Of a stretch of 64,000 nt of DNA, positions 36,673-45,357 are shown piece after piece (the first letter of the stretch is position 1; each line of letters starts with the position of its first letter). The stretch is from Paenibacillus senegalimassiliensis (GTDB lineage: Bacteria > Bacillota > Bacilli > Paenibacillales > Paenibacillaceae): assembly GCF_001486585.1 (NCBI RefSeq), contig NZ_LN909045.1:729368-793367 (forward strand), read 5' to 3'. Made by a program: the position numbers and the translations under genes. Under the pieces are notes generated by a model. The model was given only the letters and a program-made list of their open reading frames with translations, was not told where the DNA came from and made no database searches.

Positions 36673-37722
36673 ATGGTCATAACCGTGCAGACCTTATTTA
36701 ATTTTGCCAAGAACGTCCAGGCATCGGATATACATATTACCACGGGGGCGTATGCGATGTTCAGAGTTAACGGTCGGCTCCGTCCGCTGCCAAATTCTGC
36801 CCTGCTGACATCCCGGGATGCGCAGGATATTGCCAAGCAACTGATGAGTGAAGAGCAACTTGTCCGGTTATATGACCGGGGGCAGACTGAATTTTCTTAC
36901 ACAGATGATATGCAGGCACGTTACCGCATCAGTGTGTTTTTGCAGAAGGGGACCGTCAGTTTGGTCATTCGGCTGTTGGCTTCGCGAATCCCCTCGCTGG
37001 AGCAACTGGGTCTACCGCCTGCTATCGTCGAGCTGGCTAACAAGCGACAAGGCCTGCTGCTTGTGACCGGACCTACGGGGAGTGGGAAGACGACAAGTCT
37101 GGCAGCCATCCTGGACTATATCAATGATACTTGTGATTATCATATTCTTACACTAGAGGACCCGATAGAATTTGTCCATCCTCATAAGCAATCCATCTTC
37201 AACCAGCGGGAGATTGGCCGGGACTCGGAGAGTTTTGCCATGGCGCTGAAGGGAGCACTGCGTCAGGACCCTGATGTGATTCTTATTGGGGAGATGCGGG
37301 ATTTGGAGACAATACAGATTGCCTTAACCGCTGCGGAGACGGGACATTTGGTACTGGGGACGCTGCATACCGGAGATGCTCAGCAAACGATTGATCGTAT
37401 CATTAACGTCTTCCCGCCGGAAGGGCAGCAGCAAGTTCGGCAGCAGCTATCGTCCGTGTTGCTCGGCGTCATGTCTCAGCGGCTGATTCCCCTTAAGAAT
37501 GGCCGGGGGCGGGTAGCCTCCGTGGAGCTGCTGATTAACACACCTGCAATTGCTAACCTGATTCGCTCGGAGAAGGTGCACCAAATCCGCTCTGTCATGC
37601 AGACCAGCCAGCTCAAAGGCATGCAAAGCATGGACACCGCCGTGCGTGAGCTGTTGTTAAAGCGGCTGGTAACCGAAGAGGCGGCAGCGGAGGCGTTGGC
37701 TGGACTGGTTGAGCTAACATGA
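36673..37722 (+). CDS. pilT: Type IV pilus retraction ATPase PilT
   Basis: This 349-residue hexameric ATPase is the normal PilT length and shows Walker A VTGPTGSGKTTSLAA near 133, Asp box LEDPIEFVH, Walker B DPDVILIGEMRDLETIQ, His box GTLHTGDA and the C-terminal AIANLIRSEKVHQI, a good match to the AIRNLIRE motif essential for retraction. It powers pilus disassembly for twitching or DNA uptake. The ribosome site is GAGGGGAC. The gene is followed by the PilD peptidase with ATGA overlap. Confidence 0.96.
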   Translation: MVITVQTLFNFAKNVQASDIHITTGAYAMFRVNGRLRPLPNSALLTSRDAQDIAKQLMSEEQLVRLYDRGQTEFSYTDDMQARYRISVFLQKGTVSLVIRLLASRIPSLEQLGLPPAIVELANKRQGLLLVTGPTGSGKTTSLAAILDYINDTCDYHILTLEDPIEFVHPHKQSIFNQREIGRDSESFAMALKGALRQDPDVILIGEMRDLETIQIALTAAETGHLVLGTLHTGDAQQTIDRIINVFPPEGQQQVRQQLSSVLLGVMSQRLIPLKNGRGRVASVELLINTPAIANLIRSEKVHQIRSVMQTSQLKGMQSMDTAVRELLLKRLVTEEAAAEALAGLVELT

Positions 37723-38531
37723 GCGGCCTGATCCTGCCTGGCTTTGGTGCTTTGGGCATTATCTTTTGCAGTATACTTGGTTTGCTGGTAGGCAGCTTCA
37801 TCAATGTGGCTGCAATCCGCATACCCCTGGGTCAATCGATAATAGCCCCGCCGTCTCATTGCATGCACTGCCATCGTCGGTTACAAATCGTTGATCTGAT
37901 TCCAGTGGCAAGCTATTTGCTGCTAAAAGGAAAGTGCCGCTATTGCGGTATCCGAATATCTGCTCGTTATATCCTCGGTGAACTCATTGCTTGCGCTGCA
38001 TTTATGTTGCTTGGGCTTTGGTGGGGAGTGGGAACGGAATTGATTGTAGCTCTGGTCTTGGCAAGCGTGCTGCTTACCGCTGCGCTGACTGACTCGCAGG
38101 AGCTGATTATTCCGGATAAGCTGATCTGGTTTGCTATTGTGAGTGGGGTTGTGCTGCGTTTATGGATTCATCCCTTGCCATTATGGAACTATGGGCTTGG
38201 ATTCCTGGCTGGTGGAGGTGTCTTGTACGCCGTAGCCTGGGTCGGCTGGAAGCTGTATGGCAAGGACGTGATGGGCGGAGGAGATATCAAGCTTCTTGCT
38301 GTCATTGGCTTGTTTGCGGGACTCCCTGCCGTGGTAGTTACACTGATGGCAGCCAGTGTTCTTGCCCTTGGAGTGACGGGATTGCGAGCCTTGTTTGGGG
38401 CATACCACCGCGGAGAAGTCATTGCCTTTGGCCCTTATTTGGCTCTGGGGGGCCTTATGGGGTATCTATGGGCCGAGCCGCTAGCCGCTGGTTACCGTTC
38501 CTGGCTATTATCCCTGATGGGAGCTTATTAA
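37719..38531 (+). CDS. pilD: Prepilin peptidase PilD
   Basis: The full-size bifunctional prepilin peptidase has 270 residues. The N-terminal cysteine domain (CMHCHRR and CRYCGIR) is kept, followed by about seven membrane segments. The catalytic aspartates are in LTDSQELIIPD (about residue 127) and GGGDIKLLAVIGLF (GGGD, about 188). It should remove leaders from the type IVa prepilins and methylate the new N-terminus. It is the last gene of the operon. The gap 38532-38598 holds nothing obvious for the plus strand except the palindrome that ends the opposing gene. Confidence 0.94.
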   Translation: MSGLILPGFGALGIIFCSILGLLVGSFINVAAIRIPLGQSIIAPPSHCMHCHRRLQIVDLIPVASYLLLKGKCRYCGIRISARYILGELIACAAFMLLGLWWGVGTELIVALVLASVLLTAALTDSQELIIPDKLIWFAIVSGVVLRLWIHPLPLWNYGLGFLAGGGVLYAVAWVGWKLYGKDVMGGGDIKLLAVIGLFAGLPAVVVTLMAASVLALGVTGLRALFGAYHRGEVIAFGPYLALGGLMGYLWAEPLAAGYRSWLLSLMGAY

Positions 38532-38598
38532 TTAATAGTTAGTCTATCGTCATGCCGCAAGGGTCTTGTCAATCAGGCATCATTATTCTTATAAAAAA

Positions 38599-38653
38599 CG
38601 CTCCCCTTAGAGTGAACAGGTTAGTGTTACACCTGCTACTTCCATGGGGAGCG
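38599..38653 (-). terminator. Terminator between the convergent pilD and lipoprotein genes
   Basis: CGCTCCCC at 38599-38606 pairs with GGGGAGCG at 38646-38653, with an inner CAGGT/ACCTG hairpin. The six A at 38593-38598 give a U run on the minus strand. It ends the lipoprotein transcript and may also stall readthrough from the pilus operon. Confidence 0.75.
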
Positions 38654-38659
38654 CGATAA

Positions 38660-39772
38660 TTACTGTAACGAAGATTTCAAATAAACAATGCTGCTGTTAT
38701 ACTGTTCTCCATCCCACCACGTATACACAAGCTGCTCTCCGGTAGGGCTCCAGCAAGTTAGGGCATTTGTAACGTCCACGGCAATCGAGGTGGACTCACC
38801 AGCGAGCAGATCATGTACGTATAAGCCGCTGACGGAAGCCCCGTTCTCTTCGCCCTTCATGCTGTACGCAATCATTCGTTGGTCCGGGGACCAGGAAATA
38901 CCGCCCAGTTCGACGCCCTCAGCAATCTTCTTAAGATTACTTCCATCCGCATCTGCCAACGATAACGTTTGTTTAGCTCCGTTATACTGCAAGACCAGAA
39001 TTTTGTTCTGATCCGGGGAAGGGTAGAGACCGCCCACATTAGGCAGGTCCAAACTGGTTATATCCCGGGTGGTCAGATTAAGAGCTTGCAGTGTATTGTC
39101 GCTGGAAGTATTGTAATAAACCGTATCCTTGACCTTCCTAACAATAAACAGGGCCTCCTGACCAAGTTCAGAGAGAGAGGTTGCTTTTCCCTTCGTATCC
39201 GAGATATAAGCCCCATTCATATACCCGGCCCCGACAATGGTGTCCTGATCCGCCCAGTAGGCGCTACCTACATTGCCGATATTCTCTCCGGAGATCTTAA
39301 AGCTATTCAGACTATCAAGTTCGAGCACCTCATACGACGGGTCTCCCAGGCTATTTCCGGCATAAAGTAAATACTTATGGTCTGGCGAGAGCTTGGCTCC
39401 GCCCAGATTCAGGTTAGGCTCTTCTTTAAGCAAAGTATACTCTTTGGTAGCCAGATTGTATTTGTATAAGCTCCTTGGGTGATGACCAGCCAATTCTTCC
39501 AGGGGCATTTCTTCCAAGGACTCATTCTCCTTCGCAACGATGAGCGTGTTCTCATCCAGCCAATCCGAGATTTCCACTTCCTTATAGGCATCGATTTTGA
39601 CAACGGATATTCCAGGCTCACCCGCATCGCCCTGTTCATCGTCAATAATTGTAATGGAACTCCCTGGCTCCTGAATGGTGACCTTCCCATTCTCCGATGC
39701 CCCGTTGCATCCTGCGGCCAGGAGCAAGATGGTCAACATGCATAACGCTTTGGTTAATGTGATAGTTTTCAT
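38660..39772 (-). CDS. Beta-propeller (PD40/TolB-like) lipoprotein
   Basis: The 370-residue exported lipoprotein has a signal sequence with lipobox LLAAGC (Cys at residue 22) and a chain of WD40-like/PD40 blades, visible as LSPDHKYLLYAG, PSPDQNKILVLQY and SWSPDQRMIAYSM repeated about every 45 residues. These folds bind proteins or sugars at the cell surface; no catalytic role is implied. It lies 107 bp downstream of the histidine kinase on the same strand, so it may be part of that sensory unit, perhaps as an accessory to the kinase's extracytoplasmic domain. The link is inference. Confidence 0.85.
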   Translation of the reverse strand: MKTITLTKALCMLTILLLAAGCNGASENGKVTIQEPGSSITIIDDEQGDAGEPGISVVKIDAYKEVEISDWLDENTLIVAKENESLEEMPLEELAGHHPRSLYKYNLATKEYTLLKEEPNLNLGGAKLSPDHKYLLYAGNSLGDPSYEVLELDSLNSFKISGENIGNVGSAYWADQDTIVGAGYMNGAYISDTKGKATSLSELGQEALFIVRKVKDTVYYNTSSDNTLQALNLTTRDITSLDLPNVGGLYPSPDQNKILVLQYNGAKQTLSLADADGSNLKKIAEGVELGGISWSPDQRMIAYSMKGEENGASVSGLYVHDLLAGESTSIAVDVTNALTCWSPTGEQLVYTWWDGEQYNSSIVYLKSSLQ

Positions 39773-39879
39773 TTTGTCTTCGCCTCCTCGATAATTAAAT
39801 TATCAAGAACTTGTTTCGCGGGAATCTACAAATGTAGCCGTCAGGTTAACAATTGTATCCAACTTGTAAACAAAGGGAC

Positions 39880-41340
39880 TCAAGCTGAATCAGATGGGGG
39901 AAAGACCATTCTGAACTGGCTGCCCTCAGGTCCGGTGTGGATGAGAGCAATGGAGCCTCCCATCATTTCTGCGTGCTTCCGGGTAAGCGACAAGCCAAGT
40001 CCGGCCCCGCCCTGCTCCCTGGACCTATTCTTATCCACCGTGTAGAAGGGTTCAAATATTTTCTCCGCCAGCTCAGGGGGAATGCCGATCCCGGTATCGG
40101 CAATCTCAATGTACACCAGGTCAGCGGCTGCGTAGCTTTTAATAGAAATGGTTCCATTCGCTTTATTATATTTAATCGCATTGTCCAGTAAATTAACCAG
40201 AACGAGGGTTAAGCTGTCTTTGTCGCCCTGGATATAGGTGTCTTCCAGTTCGACATGAAGCCTAATACCAAACTTATCGATTTTGCCCTTCAAGCTGCCC
40301 AGTACCGATTCGATCGCCGGTTTAACCGCCAGCTTCTCAAGCTTAAGCTCGAAATCATATTTCTCCAGCGCCGATAACTGCAAGACCTTATCGACCATCT
40401 GATAAAGGCGTTCGGTCTCGCTCTTCACATTGACAATCGCCGTCTGCAGCAGCTTCTCGTCATCGGGATACATTTCCAGCAGGTCGATGTAGGCCTTGAT
40501 GGAGGTAAGGGGCGTCTTGAACTCATGAGTTACATTACCAATGAATTGCTTCTGCTGTATGTCCAGCAGGGACAATTTGTCGACTGCCAGCTTAAGCTTG
40601 TTTTGCTCGTCTTCCATGCCCTGAATGGTTCGTTTGATCTGTCCGCTCATCGCATGAATTCCTTGACTTAGCTTGCCGATCTCATCCTTGCGTTTGAGGG
40701 TAGTGGTGTCATAATGACCCTTCCCTATGAGGTCCACCAGTTGATTAAGTTTGATGATGCCTGTGGCAAAGGAATTGAAATATATATTACCAACGAGGAA
40801 GCTTAAGATGAATACACCCGCGCCTATATAAATAAACAACTGCCGGATATCGTTATAAAAGGCCAGATGGGTGGAGAGGGAGTAATAGAATTGTATAACT
40901 CCAACCTGCTCATTGCCTGCCCGAAGTGGTGTCAGATAAAATAGAGAATCTCCTTCCACAAGATAAGCCGTTTTATGTTCCAGGGCATAGGCGAGGGTTT
41001 TCTTGATGTTGTCAGCGGAGAGATTGGCTGTTTTTCTGCTGACGGGTTCTCCTTGCATATTATATAAGACCAGCGATTGCCCGCTAATTAGCTCCAGTTG
41101 CTCAGTGAACTCCTGGCCTTTCATCGCGAGAAAGGTCTCAGGGACTTTGCTTTCTTCCGATAAGAGGGTCTGTATAAAATACATGTTTGCCGTCTTGGCT
41201 TGCTGGGCTAAATATTGCTCGTATTGATTCTGCTGGTTGTCCTCAATACCTCGTAACACTAGTAAACTTAGCAGAAATACGACAAGGAGCAGCAGGGCGG
41301 CCAGAAACAGGCTGAATTTGATTCGGATACTAATTTTCAC
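39880..41340 (-). CDS. Sensor histidine kinase
   Basis: The 486-residue membrane sensor has TM1 at residues about 8-29, an extracytoplasmic sensor domain (30-160), TM2 (162-188), a HAMP linker (to about 240), a dimerisation/H box NVTHEFKTPLTSIKAY (His about 265) and a full HATPase domain with N box NLLDNAIKYN, G1 box DTGIGIPPEL, F box and G2 box GAGLGLS. It overlaps the response regulator gene by 11 bp. The stimulus is unknown; the PhoR/WalK-like layout suggests a cell-envelope signal. Confidence 0.95.
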   Translation of the reverse strand: MKISIRIKFSLFLAALLLLVVFLLSLLVLRGIEDNQQNQYEQYLAQQAKTANMYFIQTLLSEESKVPETFLAMKGQEFTEQLELISGQSLVLYNMQGEPVSRKTANLSADNIKKTLAYALEHKTAYLVEGDSLFYLTPLRAGNEQVGVIQFYYSLSTHLAFYNDIRQLFIYIGAGVFILSFLVGNIYFNSFATGIIKLNQLVDLIGKGHYDTTTLKRKDEIGKLSQGIHAMSGQIKRTIQGMEDEQNKLKLAVDKLSLLDIQQKQFIGNVTHEFKTPLTSIKAYIDLLEMYPDDEKLLQTAIVNVKSETERLYQMVDKVLQLSALEKYDFELKLEKLAVKPAIESVLGSLKGKIDKFGIRLHVELEDTYIQGDKDSLTLVLVNLLDNAIKYNKANGTISIKSYAAADLVYIEIADTGIGIPPELAEKIFEPFYTVDKNRSREQGGAGLGLSLTRKHAEMMGGSIALIHTGPEGSQFRMVFPPSDSA

Positions 41341-42025
41341 GACTGCCTCCCAAGGCTTTGTAGCCTATGCCGTATACGGTTTGAATGATGTTGTCAAAAG
41401 GCGAGCCGAGCTTCTTGCGTATACGCTGAACATGGATATCCACAGTGCGCGTACCCCCGAAATAATCTATGCCCCACACTGTATTGAGCAATTGTTCTCT
41501 GGTGTAGACTCTTTCGGGATGAGCCAGCATCAAAGTGAGCAAGTCATATTCCTTGGGAGTCAACTCCAGAGAGCGGTCACCCGCCAGCGCGATGCGCTTA
41601 TCCGTAAAAAGTGTGATGCCGCCAACGCTGATTGCATCCGAATCCTGATTAGGCTGGGCCGTCTGAATTCTACGCAACAGAGACTTCAAACGGGCCAGCA
41701 GCTCCCGCATGTCAAATGGCTTCGTCATATAATCGTCCGCACCTAATTCAAGGCCCAATACCTTATGGACAATATCTTCCTTGGCGGTCAACATGATGAC
41801 CCCGACACGTGCTTTTCCTTGAAGCTTCTTCAAAATCTCATACCCGTCCATGCCGGGGAGCATCACGTCCAGAATCAGGGCATCCGGCTGAAATTCTTCC
41901 ATTCTTTTTAGAGCAGCTTCACCATGATAAACCGCCTCGGCCATATAGCCCTCTCGGGTTAAGGCATAGGTGATGGCATTGGCTATAGTTTGCTCATCCT
42001 CTATGACCAGAACTTTCTCCTTCAT
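41330..42025 (-). CDS. OmpR-family response regulator
   Basis: The 231-residue partner of the kinase has a receiver domain (residues 4-117) with acidic residues EDE at 8-10, phospho-Asp in LILDVMLPGMDG (residue about 52) and the conserved Lys in TKPF, plus a winged-helix DNA-binding domain (about 135-228; VDIHVQRIRKKLG). I chose ATG 42025, with GGTGG seven bases upstream; a longer frame starts at 42052. The downstream kinase gene overlaps its 3' end. Confidence 0.95.
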   Translation of the reverse strand: MKEKVLVIEDEQTIANAITYALTREGYMAEAVYHGEAALKRMEEFQPDALILDVMLPGMDGYEILKKLQGKARVGVIMLTAKEDIVHKVLGLELGADDYMTKPFDMRELLARLKSLLRRIQTAQPNQDSDAISVGGITLFTDKRIALAGDRSLELTPKEYDLLTLMLAHPERVYTREQLLNTVWGIDYFGGTRTVDIHVQRIRKKLGSPFDNIIQTVYGIGYKALGGSREN

Positions 42026-42109
42026 TGTTAGCCACCACTCCTTTCTGGACATATGTTTTTAGCATATCCATATCCCGGGCTTAACAGTAGCGAATGCTGG
42101 GAGGATGGG

Positions 42110-42574
42110 CTACGAACTCTCCTTCGAGCTTTTACCTATCTGGTGCCGCAAAATTCCCTGCAATAACATAGAACCCAATAAAAGGATCAGTAAAACCCAC
42201 CATCCGGCCGATTCAAAAATTTCCTGTGGAAAAAGAAAGGTGTAGCCAAAGTAAGCCAAGAACAAAGTGCCCTGAAGTATTTTGAACGTTTTTGCATCAG
42301 CTTCATTATTTAAGGCTACAAGCCTTTCGTCATTCTCTCTAATCAGCATACTTCTCATCTTCTCGGGCGAATTCTTAATTCTTGATAATTTCAAGAAAGA
42401 AACGAAAGCCATACTAAAAGGCAGGAGCGACAAAGCCAATAATGCCTTATTGTCTGACAGGAATCCGAAATTCAACTGTCTTGTTACAAGACCAATGGCG
42501 AGCAGAATAAGACCCGCAATTAGCGATACAGTCATCATTACTTTCGTTTCTTTAACTGTTTTGTCGGCGCTCAT
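42110..42574 (-). CDS. Small membrane protein paired with an XRE regulator
   Basis: This 154-residue protein has four hydrophobic segments (about residues 16-32, 43-60, 97-112, 120-140). The cytoplasmic loop between segments two and three (LIRENDERLVALNNEADAKT) is the recognisable feature and resembles DUF2178-like proteins commonly encoded next to XRE repressors in Firmicutes. ATG 42574 is seven bases after GGAGG, and the XRE gene ends 2 bp upstream, so they are co-transcribed. Role unknown. Confidence 0.75.
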   Translation of the reverse strand: MSADKTVKETKVMMTVSLIAGLILLAIGLVTRQLNFGFLSDNKALLALSLLPFSMAFVSFLKLSRIKNSPEKMRSMLIRENDERLVALNNEADAKTFKILQGTLFLAYFGYTFLFPQEIFESAGWWVLLILLLGSMLLQGILRHQIGKSSKESS

Positions 42575-42576
42575 AT

Positions 42577-42771
42577 TCATTCCTCCCAAAATAAATCATT
42601 TAAAGTTTTGTTCAGTGCTTTGCATATCTCAATACATAACTTAAGGGTGGGGTTGTAGTTACCTGACTCAATTAAATTTATGGTTTGTCTTGTGACTCCG
42701 ACCATTTCGGCTAAGCGTTCTTGCGATACCTCAGCTTCCACCCTGGCAATCTTCATTTTTTTATTCTTCAA
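42577..42771 (-). CDS. XRE-family small regulator
   Basis: The 64-residue protein is essentially one helix-turn-helix (residues 13-50, SQERLAEMVGVTRQTINLIE) with a short tail ending LNDLFWEE, typical of the YozG/YvaP-like small regulators. It starts with TTG 42771; ATG 42756 is an alternative. A palindrome at 42832-42846 in its upstream region is a likely operator, suggesting autorepression. The downstream membrane protein may modulate it. Confidence 0.88.
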   Translation of the reverse strand: MKNKKMKIARVEAEVSQERLAEMVGVTRQTINLIESGNYNPTLKLCIEICKALNKTLNDLFWEE

Positions 42772-42831
42772 GCTGCCCCAACTCCTTTCAATAACACTGT
42801 ATCATTACATATTACTAAATGTCAATTATAT

Positions 42832-42846
42832 ATTACATTATGTAAT
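42832..42846. promoter_or_regulatory. Palindromic candidate operator for the XRE regulator
   Basis: ATTACATTATGTAAT is a perfect 7-1-7 palindrome. A further ATTACAT lies at 42804-42810, and TTGACA is present on the minus strand between them (about 42823-42818). The layout suits a repressor site covering the -35 region of the XRE-membrane protein promoter. Confidence 0.5.
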
Positions 42847-42863
42847 GTGGTTTTGGGACGAAA

Positions 42864-42895
42864 AGAAGCCCAAGCAGATCGTCTGCTTGGACTTC
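42864..42895 (-). terminator. Rho-independent terminator of the HEAT-like gene
   Basis: On the minus strand AGAAGTCCAAGCAGA pairs with TCTGCTTGGGCTTCT (one G-T pair) around a CGA loop and is followed by a U run. It separates the HEAT-like gene from the downstream XRE promoter. Confidence 0.8.
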
Positions 42896-42915
42896 TCAAG
42901 GAAAGCAATTGTATG

Positions 42916-43719
42916 TTATTCACTGTTCATTAATAGTTGGATGCGCTCCACATCCTGACTGAATTTTTTGGTTAGCCGCGCTTTACCAAGGTTGGATTTT
43001 ACGATTTTCAACATCCGCTTGTCCTCAGTAACGGCGAATTTGGCCAGCAGTTCAAAGCCTGCTTCAGGGGCATGTTCCACAAATACGCTGAGCGCATACT
43101 CCAGACCTTTGGACAGGACACGGAATTCTTCCGTGTTATAACGGGTTTGTCCGGCAGCAATCTCATCCAAAATCTGCTCTGACAGCTTCAGCGCATACAA
43201 AGCATGAGCAGGCTCCTTGAGCAGGGGAGGGTGGGCCAATGTCGCTATAAAGGCTCGCTTCTCCAGCGCTCCAGCCGTGTCCAGCATCGAATCAAACAAG
43301 CTTTGGAGCACTCCAAAATCCTGTTCCCCGATTCGTTGCAGTGCGATTGCTGCCGCCTCACGCATCCGCCATCTGGAATCATTCATTGCCGCTTGGCAAC
43401 ACTGGAGGATGACCTCTTGCTGGGAAGACTCTGCATAACGGTAGTAGGCTCCCATAGCCTGTAGCGCGCAAAAAGGCAAGAACTCGCGGGGATCATCCGT
43501 GGGGGCATCCAATACTTGGCTCCATTCCACAATCAATTCCCATGCTTCGCGGGTTACCTCACTGAATGCGAAGGCATCCGCAAAGGCGGAAGCTGCTCCC
43601 AAATTCGCCCGTGGTCCTGGAAGATTCGACTCCCCCAGCAATCTGTGCTCAAGCTGTTTGAAATTCCCAGCCTTCTGAAGATCGTCGTAGAAAACGCTTT
43701 TTACCACTTTGCTCACCAT
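42916..43719 (-). CDS. HEAT-repeat-like protein
   Basis: The 267-residue protein is all-helical by inspection, with HEAT-like units such as WRMREAAAIALQRIGEQDFG and helical pairs every 35-40 residues. The C-terminal third has a basic KIVKSNLGKARLTKKF segment, as in DNA alkylation repair/HEAT proteins, but no glycosylase motif is seen. It lies 15 bp after the RlmCD-like gene on the same strand, so it is probably co-transcribed with it. Function unknown; a protein scaffold or nucleic-acid contact role is possible. Confidence 0.8.
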   Translation of the reverse strand: MVSKVVKSVFYDDLQKAGNFKQLEHRLLGESNLPGPRANLGAASAFADAFAFSEVTREAWELIVEWSQVLDAPTDDPREFLPFCALQAMGAYYRYAESSQQEVILQCCQAAMNDSRWRMREAAAIALQRIGEQDFGVLQSLFDSMLDTAGALEKRAFIATLAHPPLLKEPAHALYALKLSEQILDEIAAGQTRYNTEEFRVLSKGLEYALSVFVEHAPEAGFELLAKFAVTEDKRMLKIVKSNLGKARLTKKFSQDVERIQLLMNSE

Positions 43720-43734
43720 AGGCCCCTCCTCGTT

Positions 43735-45195
43735 TTACTGAAGTACCAACTTTGTCACGCACTCCACATGGCTTGTCTGCGGGAACATATCGACCGGCTG
43801 GAGCCATTCCAGCTTGTATCCGCCATCCAGCAGGATTTTGCAATCCTTGGCCAGGGTGGAGGGATTGCAGGATACGTACACAAAGCGCTTCGGCTTCGTC
43901 CGCAGCACGGCTTCGAGGAACCGGTGATCCAGCCCGGTACGGGGCGGGTCGGCGACGATGACGTCCGGCGAAAAGCCGTTCTTGACCCAGCGGGGCAGCA
44001 GTTCTTCGGCATACCCCGTATGGAAAGTAGCATTGGTGCGTTCGTTACGTTCTGCGTTGGCTCTAGCATCCTCGACTGCTTCGGAGATGGACTCGATTCC
44101 GCGTACCTCCTTGGCATAAGGTGCCAGCCACAAGCCGATAGTTCCTGTGCCGCAATAGGCGTCAACCACCGTTTCTTGTCCCGTCAATCCGGCTGCTGCG
44201 CGTACCGACTCGTACAGCTTGACCGTCTGAAGTGGATTAAGCTGGAAGAAGGCGCGAGGGGACAGGGAGAATTCAAGGTCTCCTAATGATTCCTGAATTC
44301 CTTCGGAGCCCCAAAGAATCTCGGTCCGCTGCCCAAATACAAGTGAGGTATTCTTCGGATTCACATTCATCGCCAGACAGGTGAGGTCCGGGAGGGCAAG
44401 ACGCAATTCCTTGATTAGTTCCTGACGACGGGGGAGCTTGTCACTCGCTGTAACCAGCGTCACTTGAACCTGATCTGATTGAAATCCTACGCGGACCACG
44501 ATCGTCCGTACCAGACCCTGATTACTCTTCTCCTTATATACCGGTATGTTAAGGCGCTCCAGTATCCCTCGCGTCTTGTCTACCACTTCATTGACCTTGG
44601 GATGCTGAATGGGACAACCGGTAATATCAATTAAGCGATGGGAATCAGCCGCGTATAGTCCTGCGATGATGCCCTTCGGGGAGGTGCCAAGCTGAAGCTG
44701 GGCTTTGTTGCGGTACCCCCAGGGATGATCCATACCGAGCATCGGCTTCATTCTTAGCTCCTGCAATCCGGCATAACGCGAGAAGGCCTCACGAATGATG
44801 TCCTCCTTACCCGCAAGTTGTCCCTCGTATTTAATATGCTGAATCTGGCATCCGCCGCATACGTCAAAAACGGGACAAGGGGCATCCGTACGCCCAGGGG
44901 AACGCTTCTCAATATCTTTGATCCGAGCGGTTATATATTTGGGATCAACCTTGGCAACTTCGGCCTTAACGACCTCCCCGGGGATGCCGCCTTCAATAAA
45001 TACGGCCTTACGGCGATAATATCCTACGCCCTCCCCGTTGATGCCCAGTCTCTTGATCGTGATGACAATACGGTCACCGGCGCGCACTTCTTCCGCTTGT
45101 TCGCGTTTGGCGGCATAGGGCTTGGAGCGGTTCGCCGGATTGGCGGAGCTATTCTTTTTGCTATTTCGCGGGGTAGCATGCTTGTTTTCTTTCAT
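43735..45195 (-). CDS. 23S rRNA (uracil-C5)-methyltransferase, RlmCD/RumA type
   Basis: The 486-residue enzyme methylates C5 of uridine in rRNA. It has an N-terminal basic tail, a TRAM domain (residues about 38-95, VGYYRRKAVFIEGGIPGE), the iron-sulfur motif CPVFDVCGGC with a later Cys in GCPIQH, and the SAM domain with DAYCGTGTIGLWLA near 340, ADPPRTGL near 415 and the nucleophile in VYVSCNPSTLAKD near 440. In Bacillus one enzyme (RlmCD) makes both m5U747 and m5U1939, so the target is likely one or both. It is divergent from recQ. Confidence 0.93.
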   Translation of the reverse strand: MKENKHATPRNSKKNSSANPANRSKPYAAKREQAEEVRAGDRIVITIKRLGINGEGVGYYRRKAVFIEGGIPGEVVKAEVAKVDPKYITARIKDIEKRSPGRTDAPCPVFDVCGGCQIQHIKYEGQLAGKEDIIREAFSRYAGLQELRMKPMLGMDHPWGYRNKAQLQLGTSPKGIIAGLYAADSHRLIDITGCPIQHPKVNEVVDKTRGILERLNIPVYKEKSNQGLVRTIVVRVGFQSDQVQVTLVTASDKLPRRQELIKELRLALPDLTCLAMNVNPKNTSLVFGQRTEILWGSEGIQESLGDLEFSLSPRAFFQLNPLQTVKLYESVRAAAGLTGQETVVDAYCGTGTIGLWLAPYAKEVRGIESISEAVEDARANAERNERTNATFHTGYAEELLPRWVKNGFSPDVIVADPPRTGLDHRFLEAVLRTKPKRFVYVSCNPSTLAKDCKILLDGGYKLEWLQPVDMFPQTSHVECVTKLVLQ

Positions 45196-45357
45196 TTCCA
45201 GTCTCCATCCTCAAAACATTTATACAAGCTCACTATACCACGGGCAGAGGGAATGGTTCCATATCCCGGGTTGGATGGATTCGGTTGCCCAATTCGGCAA
45301 ACCTCGTTAAACTTAATTCATGAAGTCTTTGAATGGGATGTTAGGAGAAATGCTGAA

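Noticed and set aside
44818-45357. 180-codon N-terminal extension of recQ
   Set aside because: It lies over rlmCD on the other strand; the ATG at 45358 has a ribosome site and gives the family length.
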